NCBI GenBank assembly: GCA_024508935.1 | Contig: JANINW010000006.1 | Location: 1 to 64,000, forward strand | Reading direction: 5' to 3' | Origin: Flavipsychrobacter sp. | Lineage (GTDB): Bacteria; Bacteroidota; Bacteroidia; Chitinophagales; Chitinophagaceae | DNA: 64,000 bases | Shown here: positions 27,210-36,509 of the stretch, piece by piece | Layout of the letters: each line of letters opens with the position of its first letter | Numbering within the stretch: the first letter of the stretch is position 1 | Position numbers and translations under genes: made by a program | The notes under the pieces: model-generated | What the model was told of the DNA's origin: nothing | What the model saw: only the letters and a program-made list of their open reading frames with translations | Database searches by the model: none

Positions 27210-27250
27210 ATTTAAGGTGGGTGAAGTATCTTGTCTCAAACCTCACCTGT

Positions 27251-28006
27251 ATGCTGCGCAAAATATTTACCGCTAAAACGAAAGAGAATAAAGATATTAT
27301 TAAATGGAGAGGGCATGAAGTAACCCGTATGGAGGCCTTTAGCGATGCTGTATTTGCATTTGCCATTACCTTGCTTATTGTAGCACTGGAAGTACCCGAA
27401 ACGTATGAAGAGCTCATGCACAGCATGCATTTCTTTATCCCGTTTGCCATATGCTTTATCATAGTCTTCCAGATATGGCTGGCGCAGAACCTGTTCTTTC
27501 GCCGGTTTGGCCTGCACGATGAATGGACACATATATTAAATGGCATCTTGCTGTTTACAGTGCTTTTCTTCATGTACCCGCTGAAATTTCTTTTTGCAGG
27601 CATATTCTCACCAGACAATACATTTAAATTAAACGGCGAAGAAGAAGCAAAAACTTTATTCTATATCTACAGTGGCGGCTTTGCTTTCATCTATCTACTA
27701 TTTACACTCATGTACCTGAATGCCCTCAGGAGAAGATTGCTATTGGGACTATCGGACGAAGAAAGCTTTGAAGTAAAAACTTACCTGTACCGCTTTGCGG
27801 GCATAACTGCCCTGGCAGTATTGTCGGTTTGCTTTGCCTTTTTGGGTGGTGCATTTCTTATACCCGCCTGGGTGGTGTATATATTCATTGGGCCAATGAT
27901 AGGGCTGATCCATGCGCGCAGAAACAAGAAATTCAAAAAGCTGTTCCCAAACTACCACGCAGTTGTAACAGTTTCTTTACAAGAAGAACTGGCAGAAAAA
28001 AACTAA
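27251..28006 (+). CDS. TMEM175-type potassium channel family protein (DUF1211)
   Basis: 251 residues from the Met at 27251. The signature 'RMEAFSDAVFAFAITLLIV' contains the FSD motif in the first helix of bacterial TMEM175 channels. Six hydrophobic segments follow in total. Homologues are tetrameric K+-permeable channels of the inner membrane, although many DUF1211 proteins are untested. The start at 27221 would extend into the region just after the terminator and is less likely. Confidence 0.87.
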   Translation: MLRKIFTAKTKENKDIIKWRGHEVTRMEAFSDAVFAFAITLLIVALEVPETYEELMHSMHFFIPFAICFIIVFQIWLAQNLFFRRFGLHDEWTHILNGILLFTVLFFMYPLKFLFAGIFSPDNTFKLNGEEEAKTLFYIYSGGFAFIYLLFTLMYLNALRRRLLLGLSDEESFEVKTYLYRFAGITALAVLSVCFAFLGGAFLIPAWVVYIFIGPMIGLIHARRNKKFKKLFPNYHAVVTVSLQEELAEKN

Positions 28007-28022
28007 GGTCTTCAAGTGTAAT

Positions 28023-28053
28023 AAAAAAGCCACCCTTTAAGGTGTCTTTTTTA
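28023..28053 (+). terminator. Terminator after the TMEM175-like gene
   Basis: An imperfect stem (AAAAAAGCCACC / GGTGTCTTTTTT, one mismatch) with a 6-nt loop and a T tail. Confidence 0.7.
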
Positions 28054-28091
28054 TTGGTATGGTTTTTAATCATTTAGATAAAAAGGAGCGT

Positions 28092-28403
28092 ATGAGTTTT
28101 TTATTGCTGATGGCTATGTACAAAAGACTAATAGGCATTGCAGCAGGCGTATTTACTGCAATTTCGCTCATACCACAACTTGTAAAGATCGTAAAAGAAA
28201 AGCACGGAGATGATGTATCTATTTCTATGCTGCTCATTTTATTAGGCGGGCTGATATTATGGATATGCTATGGCTACCTGATAAAGGACTGGCCATTGAT
28301 AATAACCAATAGCTTTTCTTTACTGTTCAACATCCTCATAATAACCTTAAAAGCCTACCATAAAAAAAGAAAGCTCAAACCTAAGACGGCAGGTTATAGG
28401 TGA
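28092..28403 (+). CDS. SemiSWEET-type sugar transporter
   Basis: 103 residues with three membrane helices and the PQ-loop motif 'SLIPQLVKI' in the first, plus 'GGLILWICYGYL' and 'PLIITNSFSLLFN'. SemiSWEETs form dimers that let sugars cross the inner membrane. An AAGGAG just upstream supports the ATG at 28092. Family alignment would also fit the Met codons at 28110 or 28116. The 3' end overlaps the convergent gene at 28381 by 23 bp. Confidence 0.85.
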   Translation: MSFLLLMAMYKRLIGIAAGVFTAISLIPQLVKIVKEKHGDDVSISMLLILLGGLILWICYGYLIKDWPLIITNSFSLLFNILIITLKAYHKKRKLKPKTAGYR

Positions 28404-28716
28404 CGCCATTGGCCGCAATATATTCCCTTATAGGCTGCGCGATCACTTCGTCTCCGTCATCTATATTACAGGCAAGTATTACTACGTCATAAGCATCATC
28501 CTTGCACTGTGCCAGTGCTTCCGATAATTTTTTGTTCTTGCTGTAAGTACTAATAAAGCGTTCCAGTTCCGCCTCATCATGCGGGGCCATTGTAACGTGG
28601 TCTATCACGCAACGTACAGCTGTAAGATCGGTACGTATCACTACCTCCGTATCTATCAGGTCTTCGAAATCCTCACATATTTCCTCTGCCTGTTCCTTTG
28701 TAAAAGCAATCCTCAT
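28381..28716 (-). CDS. Hypothetical cytoplasmic protein (111 residues)
   Basis: No signal peptide or recognised domain. The protein is acidic with mixed helices and strands. It is last in a four-gene minus-strand unit, 7 bp after the symporter gene, which suggests linkage to transport or its regulation, but this is only context. Its end overlaps the convergent SemiSWEET gene. Confidence 0.65.
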   Translation of the reverse strand: MRIAFTKEQAEEICEDFEDLIDTEVVIRTDLTAVRCVIDHVTMAPHDEAELERFISTYSKNKKLSEALAQCKDDAYDVVILACNIDDGDEVIAQPIREYIAANGVTYNLPS

Positions 28717-28723
28717 TGTTTGT

Positions 28724-30406
28724 TTATTTGTATCCGGTTTCTTTTGTTTTAATAGTCAAAGTGCTTATTAATACAACCATTAATGCACCTATCACATTCA
28801 GCCATAAAAACGATACAATATTAAGATTGTAAATGACAATCACGCATATCTCTGTAATAATTGCTGCAAAAAAAACACCGTTTGCATGCGCCTTTTTTAT
28901 GTAGAATGCTGTAAGGAATATACCCAATATCGTGCCATAAAATAATGACCCGAGAATATTAACCGCTTCTATCAGCGAACCCATTTTTGTAGCGAACATG
29001 GCCACGGCAATGCAAAACACACCCCAGCCCAGCGTATGCGCACGCCCATAAAACAATTGCTGTTTTTCATTGAGATATGGATGCTTTAGCAAATGTATAT
29101 CCATCATAGATGAGGCTGCGAGCGAATTGATCGCTGCAGAAATAGAGCCCCAGGAAGCCAGGAAAATAACAGCAAATAACAAGCCTACCAATCCCTTTGG
29201 AAGTGTATGCTTGATGAAGTACAGGAAAATATAATTGGTATCATTCGTATCAGAACTATACCCGTATGCGGTAACCTTGCGGCGCACGCTGTCGTGCAAC
29301 CGGCTTAATTGGCCTTGGGTTTCCCGGAACTGATCGATTAAACCCGGCGATACAACCTGCCCTCCTTCTTTTGCCTGTACCAATGCAGCTGTTTGTATCC
29401 TGTATTGCTGGTGCAAAGCATTGTACTGCTGCTCTATCTCTTTCGTTTCCTGCATCCTTTCCTGCTTCATGGCATGATAAGCGCCGTCATTAAAGTATAG
29501 CGGTGCAGGATAGAAACAATAATAGGCAAACAGCAAGGCGCCTATCAGCAAAATAGAGAACTGCATAGGTATTTTTACAATACCGTTAATCAGTAAACCC
29601 AGCTTACTCTCCTTTTCATCCTTGCCGCTTATATACCTGCCTACCTGGCTGTTATCGGTACCGAAATACGATAGCGCCAGGAAAAACCCTCCTATCACAC
29701 CACTCCATATATTGTATTTATCCTGCCAGTTGAAACTTGTGGTGATCACATTTAGCTTACCCGATTTACCGGCTACATACAGGGCATCTGAAAACCCTAT
29801 ACCTGCAGGCAGATTCTTCACTACCAAATAACCTGCAATACCCATAGATGCAAGAATAATTAGGAATTGAAGTTTCTGCGTATGCGCAATAGCTTTAGCA
29901 CCTCCGCTAAAGGTATATACCATCAGCAAGCCGCCGGTTATAATATTGGTAACGTAAATATTCCAGCCCATAATGGAAGACAGGATGATGGAAGGTGCGT
30001 AGATACTAATGCCGGTAGACAATCCCCTCGAGAGCAGGAATAATATGGCGGTCAGCAATCTCGTTTTTCGGTCGAAGCGCTGCTCGAGATATTCGTAGGC
30101 GGTATATACATTCAGTTTTTTGAAAATGGGTATGAAGGTGATGCAGATGACCACCATTGCAATGGGTAAACCGAAATAATATTGCACAAAGCGCATACCA
30201 TCGGTATACGCCTGCCCCGGTGCCGATAAAAATGTTATTGCACTGGCTTGCGTAGCCATAATACCCAGCAACACTATATACCAGGGCATATTCTTATCTG
30301 CTAGCAGGTAAGTATCAGCACCATGCTGACCACGACCTTTATACACGCCGTAGCTGATGATGCCTAAAAGTGTAGCAAATAATATGATCCAGTCTATAGC
30401 GCTCAT
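28724..30406 (-). CDS. Sodium:solute symporter family protein
   Basis: 560 residues from the Met at 30406 ('MSAIDWIILFATLLGIISYG'), with about thirteen membrane helices. SSS family signatures include 'MPWYIVLLGIMATQASAITFLSAPGQAY', 'NIITGGLLMVYTFSGGAKA' and 'LSYFGTDNSQVGRY'. A charged, coiled-coil-like insert of about 80 residues lies between late helices ('MKQERMQETKEIEQQYNALHQQ'). It imports an organic solute with Na+; the upstream deacetylase suggests an amino sugar or related glycan product. Its ATG overlaps the TGA of a 34-residue membrane peptide gene. Confidence 0.9.
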   Translation of the reverse strand: MSAIDWIILFATLLGIISYGVYKGRGQHGADTYLLADKNMPWYIVLLGIMATQASAITFLSAPGQAYTDGMRFVQYYFGLPIAMVVICITFIPIFKKLNVYTAYEYLEQRFDRKTRLLTAILFLLSRGLSTGISIYAPSIILSSIMGWNIYVTNIITGGLLMVYTFSGGAKAIAHTQKLQFLIILASMGIAGYLVVKNLPAGIGFSDALYVAGKSGKLNVITTSFNWQDKYNIWSGVIGGFFLALSYFGTDNSQVGRYISGKDEKESKLGLLINGIVKIPMQFSILLIGALLFAYYCFYPAPLYFNDGAYHAMKQERMQETKEIEQQYNALHQQYRIQTAALVQAKEGGQVVSPGLIDQFRETQGQLSRLHDSVRRKVTAYGYSSDTNDTNYIFLYFIKHTLPKGLVGLLFAVIFLASWGSISAAINSLAASSMMDIHLLKHPYLNEKQQLFYGRAHTLGWGVFCIAVAMFATKMGSLIEAVNILGSLFYGTILGIFLTAFYIKKAHANGVFFAAIITEICVIVIYNLNIVSFLWLNVIGALMVVLISTLTIKTKETGYK

Positions 30407-30507
30407 GCCCAGTATTGGGTAAACAGGTAGTATAAAACAATTTGAAGCAGCAGTACTGCCAGTACTGCTGCATACCATTTATTCCATTTTTCTTTTTGCA
30501 GCCGCAT
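30403..30507 (-). CDS. 34-residue single-span membrane peptide coupled to the symporter
   Basis: The ORF reads M-R-L-Q-K-E-K-W-N-K, then a hydrophobic helix 'AAVLAVLLLQIVLYYLF' and T-Q-Y-W-A. A charged N-terminus and one membrane helix fit a transporter microsubunit. It starts 3 bp after the deacetylase stop, and its TGA overlaps the symporter ATG (ATGA), so ribosomes pass from one to the next. It is too short for routine gene finding, but the spacing strongly suggests a real gene. Confidence 0.75.
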   Translation of the reverse strand: MRLQKEKWNKWYAAVLAVLLLQIVLYYLFTQYWA

Positions 30508-30510
30508 ACT

Positions 30511-32967
30511 TTATTTTCCTATGCTCAGCATATTCATCATCAGCCTTATTGCCCCTTTATTACCTGCCGGCAACTGGCGGAAGAAAGATAAAGAGGTATA
30601 GATATAATGTCCTTTACCATACGGTGCATACAGTGTACTGCCGGTAAGCGGCTGTTCGCCGGTATCGTGCATACTGAAGAGCGCCTGGTATTTCTCATCA
30701 TACTTTATAGGATAGTATAAACCACGCTCCTGCACCCAGTCACTGAAGTCGTCATTGGTAATGACGTTTGGATAGCTCATCAGTTTATGCTTCGGCAAAA
30801 GAAAATCTACTTTAGCATCTTCTTCAGTGGTTCTCTGCGAAGTAAGCGTCAGCGGATAAGGTCCTATATTGGTTGTAGACATATCCTGCAGGGTATTATA
30901 CTGCATTACAAGCGTTCCGCCATTATGTACATATTCTAGCAGCGGGTGCATCCACAATGCCATACGCTTTTCAGTGTTTACAGCGCGCACCCCAACTAAT
31001 ACTGCATCGTATTTCTTCAGTTTGTCGGCGTGCATGTCTTCCGCTTTCAAAACATCTACCTGCAAACCGGTTAGCGACAGGATATTGCCTGTCAGATCTC
31101 CAGCGCCCGGGATATAACCTATGCGTTTAGCCGTGGTTTTCCAATTTGGCTTCAACACCTTGATAGCAGTCCGTGTAAAATATTGCAGCGTGGGTATATG
31201 CTCATACTGTATGAGGTTTTGCTTCCTGTTTGCATAATCTGCATCTGAAGACAGGTCTGCATACAGTGTGAAGTCGCTGTTGATGTTTTTAGTCTTTTCT
31301 GCCGGTATCGTTAATGTAATAGTCGTATCTCCTTTAGGAAGATTCAGATTATCGGCTACAGCAGATTGCATATTGCCATATACTCTCAGGCGTCCGTTAT
31401 GAATATCTTTAAATGCACGGATATGCACCTCTGCCTTAATGCTGCCATCCGGCTGCATCACCAGCAGGTTTCCTGAAGTAAAATCCAAAGACGCTGGTGG
31501 AACAATACGTAGCGGCTCTATCATATCGCCATGTGTAGGATCCAATTTTTTATACGACAATGGCACCTGCATATCGAAATAATTGCTTCCGATCTTTACA
31601 CGCACGGTAGCAGCTAAAGTATTAGGTGCTTCTGGATAACCTCTTTGCATTGCGTTGCCGGGTGTATAATGGTCATTTGCCGGGCCAACCTGCGATAGCC
31701 AATATGGTTCTGTAACCGGTGTATTGGCAGGTATCGTTATATTATGGTCAAGCGTAAACAAAGTGTCTTCACTCAGCCTGATATTAGTAGTTGTATCAGC
31801 ATCCGGCCATTTGATAGATTTTACCCTCACCGGCATACCTGCACGGGCTATCATACGCAACGTAAATGGCATTTTACTGCCGGCTGTAGCCTCGGGCTGT
31901 TTAGTGGTCAGCTCTGCCATTATACCGGCGCAGTGCAAAATAATTTCATCTAGCTCTGCAAGCTTCTGCGTACGCCAGTAGGCATTCTCTACAGTCTCTA
32001 TTTGTTTACGGAGCGCCATCAACGATTCCAGGCTTTCTTCGGGATGCCTGAAATTATATGTCTTCAATATTTGCCTGATAGCATCGCCTATCTCTGGCCT
32101 GTCTACACGGTTCCAGGTGATATCTATACCATCAAACAGCGATTCAGATAATGAATCTCCGTCCACGTACTTAAAGTATTCTGTTTGCACACCCGGTACA
32201 CTTGGCGTGCCAGCACCCTGGCTGCGATGTATGCTGCGGCTAATACCGGCCAATTCACCCGAGCCCATGCCTGACAAAGGGCTGTATTGCCCAACAGGTA
32301 GTTTCAACTGGTTCTCAGCAGTCGTATTGCGGTCACCAAATTTGAAGGTATTCCATACCAGGCTTTTCGGGCTCCACGGTTTAACATAGGCCAGCTGGTC
32401 GGTAAATTGGGTTTTATCGCCTGCAGCTTTAAATGCTTTTTCTGCTATAATCGCCGAAGCGGCATGTTGCCCATGGCCTGCCTGTTCATTAGGCGGAAAG
32501 CGACAGATGATCACATCGGGCCTGAACTTGCGTATGACCCATACAGCATCTTCTGTCAGCCATTGTGCATTCCAGTGCTTAAATGTTTCATTGTAGTTTT
32601 TAGAAAAACCAAAATCTACCGCGCGCGAAAAATATTGTTCGGCGCCATCCAGTTTACGCGCTTCTATCAGTTCGTGGGTACGTATCAATCCAAGGGCGGC
32701 ACCTTGTTCTGTGCCCAATATATTCTGCCCTCCATCACCTCGTGTAAGTGAGAAGTAAGCAGTACGGATATTTTTTTCATTTACCAGCCATGCCAGCAAA
32801 CGAGTATTTTCATCATCGGGGTGGGCAGCGAAATAGAGTACATTGGTCAGGTTCTTAAGCTGCGCTATTTCATGGTATATCTGCGCCGAGTTGGCAGGCC
32901 TTACCTGTTGTGCGGTAGTGTGTTGATATGCAGCCAATGCTGCCAGTGCCAGTAGTATTTTCTTCAT
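30511..32967 (-). CDS. Exported PIG-L (LmbE) family deacetylase, large form
   Basis: 818 residues with a signal peptide (1-19). A PIG-L domain at about 38-250 carries the metal motif 'AAHPDDENTRLL' and a later 'GHGQH'. A long beta-rich middle follows, and then a C-terminal ThuA/GATase1-like domain ('KKYDAVLVGVRAVNTEKRM', 'EYVHNGGTLVMQYN'). PIG-L enzymes remove acetyl groups from N-acetylglucosamine-type sugars using zinc. It is first in an operon with the microprotein, symporter and a hypothetical gene, so it may process a glycan whose product is then imported. Confidence 0.88.
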   Translation of the reverse strand: MKKILLALAALAAYQHTTAQQVRPANSAQIYHEIAQLKNLTNVLYFAAHPDDENTRLLAWLVNEKNIRTAYFSLTRGDGGQNILGTEQGAALGLIRTHELIEARKLDGAEQYFSRAVDFGFSKNYNETFKHWNAQWLTEDAVWVIRKFRPDVIICRFPPNEQAGHGQHAASAIIAEKAFKAAGDKTQFTDQLAYVKPWSPKSLVWNTFKFGDRNTTAENQLKLPVGQYSPLSGMGSGELAGISRSIHRSQGAGTPSVPGVQTEYFKYVDGDSLSESLFDGIDITWNRVDRPEIGDAIRQILKTYNFRHPEESLESLMALRKQIETVENAYWRTQKLAELDEIILHCAGIMAELTTKQPEATAGSKMPFTLRMIARAGMPVRVKSIKWPDADTTTNIRLSEDTLFTLDHNITIPANTPVTEPYWLSQVGPANDHYTPGNAMQRGYPEAPNTLAATVRVKIGSNYFDMQVPLSYKKLDPTHGDMIEPLRIVPPASLDFTSGNLLVMQPDGSIKAEVHIRAFKDIHNGRLRVYGNMQSAVADNLNLPKGDTTITLTIPAEKTKNINSDFTLYADLSSDADYANRKQNLIQYEHIPTLQYFTRTAIKVLKPNWKTTAKRIGYIPGAGDLTGNILSLTGLQVDVLKAEDMHADKLKKYDAVLVGVRAVNTEKRMALWMHPLLEYVHNGGTLVMQYNTLQDMSTTNIGPYPLTLTSQRTTEEDAKVDFLLPKHKLMSYPNVITNDDFSDWVQERGLYYPIKYDEKYQALFSMHDTGEQPLTGSTLYAPYGKGHYIYTSLSFFRQLPAGNKGAIRLMMNMLSIGK

Positions 32968-32980
32968 GATATCTGTAAAA

Positions 32981-33012
32981 ATAAACCCACAGCGTTAATA
33001 GCCGTGGGTTTT
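32981..33012 (-). terminator. Terminator after the DUF2911 gene
   Basis: The minus-strand stem AAACCCAC / GTGGGTTT has a 13-nt loop with inner pairing, followed by ATTTTTAC. Confidence 0.7.
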
Positions 33013-33036
33013 AGGTTTTTATAAGTTTTTACATGC

Positions 33037-33876
33037 TTACATTTTGTTTGCAGCATCAATTATTTTCTGCCCCTGGCTTACATAGTCTGCTTCAAAAGCA
33101 GAACCTTTAGCAGTTTCCATAGAAGTTTTAGCTGCAGTGATAGCATCCTGCTTTTTACCCAGTTTCTGAGCTATACGTGCTTTCAGCATCCACATATAGA
33201 AAGCCTTAGGATTTTGCTCTACCGCTTTGTTTACATAGCTGTATGCTTTATCCAGGTTCTGGTTTGTTTCAAAATAGTAGCTGGCTGCCTGGTAGTAAGG
33301 TATAGAAGGATTGTTGATAGCCTGGTCGATAGATTTATTCAGGCGCTCTTCATTATCAGCTTTTACAGGTATTACAACCTTAGTTTTCTCCCAAACCAGT
33401 TCTATATTGCAGCTATTGAAAGTGATATTGCCAATATTGATCGTAAAGGTATTGGTCAGTTTTTCCTGCGTCCTTGCTTTTACTTTAAAGCGGGTTATAT
33501 CATCTGCTTTGTCATAACCGGCTGTACCCCAGTTACCTGTACCTTTATTGAATATAACTTCCCAGTCTTCTTTACCCGGAATTGTATATAAAGCGTATTC
33601 ACCTGCTTTGAACAAGGTATTATTGATGATCACATCCTCGCCGAATTTTATTTTTGTGGCAGAGTTAGCCCCGGTGCGCCATACATTGCCATAAGGCACC
33701 AGGTCGCCAAATATTTTACGGCCGCGCATAGAAGGACGGCTGTAAGTGATCTCTATACTTGAGGTAGAAAAATCCTGGCTGATCTTAGCGCCTGGGCTCA
33801 GTGCAGGTAATTTCAGTTGTGCAGAAGCATCGGCTACAGAAAAGAACAATGCTAATGCAAGTAATACTTGTTTCAT
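33037..33876 (-). CDS. DUF2911 domain exported protein with TPR-like tail
   Basis: 279 residues from the Met at 33876, with a signal peptide (1-20, ending ASAQ). DUF2911 spans about 25-165 ('RGRKIFGDLVPYGNVWRTGANSATKIKF', 'GEYALYTIPGKEDWEVIFNK'). The C-terminal 90 residues form TPR-like helices ('YYFETNQNLDKAYSYVNKAVEQNPKAFYMW'). The family is abundant in Bacteroidota and has no proven role. It is monocistronic. Confidence 0.87.
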   Translation of the reverse strand: MKQVLLALALFFSVADASAQLKLPALSPGAKISQDFSTSSIEITYSRPSMRGRKIFGDLVPYGNVWRTGANSATKIKFGEDVIINNTLFKAGEYALYTIPGKEDWEVIFNKGTGNWGTAGYDKADDITRFKVKARTQEKLTNTFTINIGNITFNSCNIELVWEKTKVVIPVKADNEERLNKSIDQAINNPSIPYYQAASYYFETNQNLDKAYSYVNKAVEQNPKAFYMWMLKARIAQKLGKKQDAITAAKTSMETAKGSAFEADYVSQGQKIIDAANKM

Positions 33877-34017
33877 ATGTTGTGTGATTTTGCGAGACAC
33901 AAAAATATAGGTTTCATGTAGCTACACAAAAGTTATTATCTATAGGGCCTAAAGATTTTATAAATAGCCCGTTTAAAACAGAATGCTATTTAACTTGCAG
34001 CCCTCAAACATATTTTC

Positions 34018-34314
34018 ATGGATCATACAATCAATTTAGCCATACAGGTACTACCATTACATAAAGACCAGCAGGAAGCGTATGCCATTATAGACGAGGC
34101 CATCGCCTGTATCAACAGGTCTGGCCTGAAATACTTGGTTTGCCCTTTCGAAACAGTAATAGAAGGCCCTTATGATCAAGTGATGAAACTGGTGGACGAA
34201 ATACAGGATACATGCCGCACCGCAGGGGCAAGCTCTATCCTTATCAATATGAAGCTACACCGCAGCTTTGAAAAAGACATGGCTATTGACGATAAAATAG
34301 GCAAGTACAAATAA
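34018..34314 (+). CDS. MTH1187/YkoF-type thiamine-binding protein
   Basis: 98 residues forming a ferredoxin-like fold. The family features are 'AIQVLPL' at the start, 'YLVCPFETVIEGPYDQVMKLV' and 'ILINMKLHRS'. Homologues bind thiamine or its pyrimidine part and form tetramers. It lies 28 bp before pyrF, but a -7 box sits in that gap, so pyrF may be transcribed separately. Confidence 0.85.
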   Translation: MDHTINLAIQVLPLHKDQQEAYAIIDEAIACINRSGLKYLVCPFETVIEGPYDQVMKLVDEIQDTCRTAGASSILINMKLHRSFEKDMAIDDKIGKYK

Positions 34315-34315
34315 T

Positions 34316-34323
34316 TACCTTTG
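34316..34323 (+). promoter_or_regulatory. -7 box of pyrF (TACCTTTG)
   Basis: A perfect TAnnTTTG box directly after the preceding stop codon and 19 bp before the pyrF ATG. Confidence 0.55.
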
Positions 34324-34342
34324 CAGCCCAATAGGAATTGTT

Positions 34343-35143
34343 ATGAACCGCACGCAACTGGTAAATGCCATCAGGGAAAAGAAATCTGTATTATGTGTAG
34401 GACTGGACACGGACACTACCAAAATACCCAAACATCTTTTTGCAGAAGAAGACCCCGTATTTGCTTTTAATAAGGCTATTATAGATGCTACAAAAGATTA
34501 TACGGTAGCTTATAAAATAAATACGGCATTCTACGAGGCGCAAGGCATCAAGGGCTGGATAAGCCTGGGCAAGACCCTTGACTACATTCCGAAAGACATA
34601 TTTACTATTGCCGATGCCAAACGGGGTGATATAGGCAATACGGCTGAGCAATATGCACTTACCTTTTTTAATACCTACCCTTTCGACAGTGTAACGGTGG
34701 CGCCATACATGGGTTCTGATAGTGTAAAACCATTTTTGCAGTTTGAAGGTAACTGGGCGATTGTATTGGGGCTGACTTCAAACGCAGGCAGTGCTGATTT
34801 CCAATTACAGCAATGCGGTGATGAATTGCTGTACGAAAAAGTATTGAAGACAGTAGCCGGCTGGGGCAACCCGGGCAACCTGATGTTTGTAATAGGCGCT
34901 ACCCGCATGGAGCAACTGAAACATATACGCACCATCCTGCCCGATCATTTCTTTTTAGTGCCAGGCGTAGGTGCGCAGGGCGGCGATGTAGATACTGTAT
35001 GCCAAAATGCTATGAATAAAGATGGCGGTATTCTTATAAACGTTTCCCGCGGCGTGATATATGTAAGCGAGGGGCAGGATTTTGCTGAACGTGCCGGCGA
35101 AGCAGCGAAAGCTTACCAGCAGCAAATGGCTGCTTATTTATAA
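34343..35143 (+). CDS. pyrF: Orotidine 5'-phosphate decarboxylase, class 2
   Basis: 266 residues. It decarboxylates OMP to UMP, the last step of pyrimidine synthesis. The long-form (class 2) signature 'DAKRGDIGNT' occupies residues 91-100 with the catalytic Asp/Lys network, 'LCVGLDTD' is near the start, and 'VPGVGAQGGD' binds phosphate. Length fits the class. pyrD of the same pathway is at 2728. Confidence 0.96.
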   Translation: MNRTQLVNAIREKKSVLCVGLDTDTTKIPKHLFAEEDPVFAFNKAIIDATKDYTVAYKINTAFYEAQGIKGWISLGKTLDYIPKDIFTIADAKRGDIGNTAEQYALTFFNTYPFDSVTVAPYMGSDSVKPFLQFEGNWAIVLGLTSNAGSADFQLQQCGDELLYEKVLKTVAGWGNPGNLMFVIGATRMEQLKHIRTILPDHFFLVPGVGAQGGDVDTVCQNAMNKDGGILINVSRGVIYVSEGQDFAERAGEAAKAYQQQMAAYL

Positions 35144-35234
35144 TTGCAAGGATCAGCAGTTAAGGTGAGGTAAACATTAAAGAGGTGTTTTTTTACCTTT
35201 TAAGTTTTTATTTTTAAATCATCAATTGTCCCCT

Positions 35235-36500
35235 ATGCAAGAAAAACTGTTGCAGTTCATCTGGCAACATAGCCTGTATAATCCTGCCAACCTGGAAACT
35301 ACTGACGGAGAGCCTTTAACTATTATTTCCCCCGGACGCTATAATACCGATGCCGGCCCCGATTTCTTAGAAGCTAAAATACGTGTGGGCAATACTATGC
35401 TCGCCGGGCATATAGAGCTGCACGTAAATACGGGTGACTGGCACAAACACGGTCATCAGCACGATGATGCTTATAAAAATATCATCCTGCATGTGGTACA
35501 TACCGATGATGCACCAAAAGTAGCCGATCATATCCCGGTACTGGAACTCAAAAAACATATTCCTGCAACGGTGCTTTCGGGTTATGCATCATTAGAAAAT
35601 ACACCAGAACGCATCCCCTGCTCCAGGCAACTGCATACTGTAAAAGACATTACTAAAGAAAGCTGGCTAAGCCGCTTGCTGGCCGAACGCTGGGAAGAAA
35701 AGCTGCAAACCTGGCATGAACTGCTGGAGCAGTCTGCGGGCGACTGGCGTAGCCTTATGTACTGGCGTACGGCTGCCAATTTTGGGTTTAAGGTAAACGC
35801 TACTCCCTTCCTGATGCTGGCACAATCACTGCCATTGAATATACTGGCAAAGCACCGAGAAAACCTGCAGCAGGTGGAAGCGCTATTGTTTGGGCAGGCA
35901 GGAATGCTGAATGGAACATTTAAAGACGATTACCCTAATGCCCTGAAAAAGGAATATGATTACCTGAAGGTTAAATACAAACTGGATCCTGTCCCTGCAC
36001 ACCTTTGGAAATTCCTTCGCCTGAGACCTGCTAATTTCCCCACTATACGCATAGCACAATTTGCTGCACTAGTGCATAGATCGCTCCACCTTTTCTCGCA
36101 AATAATTGAAGTGTATACGGTAAAAGAAATAGAACCACTTATAGATGTGACTGCAAGTAGCTATTGGGATGACCATTACACCTTCGATGAACCAGCCGAC
36201 ATTGCATCAAAAAAGCACCTGGGAAAATCTTCTGTACTCAATATTATCATTAACACCATTGCCCCTATCCAGTTCCTGTATGCAGGCGAGCAAGGCTCAT
36301 CGAAACAGCAGGACAAAGCACTGCAACTGCTGGATTCCGTACCCGCGGAGAAAAACAATATTATCAATCAATGGCAGGACATAGGCTGGAAGCCAGCCAA
36401 TGCATCGCAGGCACAGGCTATGATACAATTATACAACCAGTACTGCACCCAAAAACGCTGCCTGGAATGTAGTATAGGGTTGAGTATTTTGAAAAACTAA
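35235..36500 (+). CDS. DUF2851 family protein
   Basis: 421 residues, cytoplasmic, matching DUF2851 ('IISPGRYNTDAGPDFLEAKIRVGNTMLAGHIELHV', 'WHKHGHQHDDAYKNIILHVV', C-terminal 'CTQKRCLECSIGLSIL' with three Cys). The conserved Asp/His residues suggest metal binding or hydrolysis, but no activity is known. The ATG at 35235 is preferred to the upstream TTG at 35226. Confidence 0.88.
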   Translation: MQEKLLQFIWQHSLYNPANLETTDGEPLTIISPGRYNTDAGPDFLEAKIRVGNTMLAGHIELHVNTGDWHKHGHQHDDAYKNIILHVVHTDDAPKVADHIPVLELKKHIPATVLSGYASLENTPERIPCSRQLHTVKDITKESWLSRLLAERWEEKLQTWHELLEQSAGDWRSLMYWRTAANFGFKVNATPFLMLAQSLPLNILAKHRENLQQVEALLFGQAGMLNGTFKDDYPNALKKEYDYLKVKYKLDPVPAHLWKFLRLRPANFPTIRIAQFAALVHRSLHLFSQIIEVYTVKEIEPLIDVTASSYWDDHYTFDEPADIASKKHLGKSSVLNIIINTIAPIQFLYAGEQGSSKQQDKALQLLDSVPAEKNNIINQWQDIGWKPANASQAQAMIQLYNQYCTQKRCLECSIGLSILKN

Positions 36501-36509
36501 TATTAAAAT

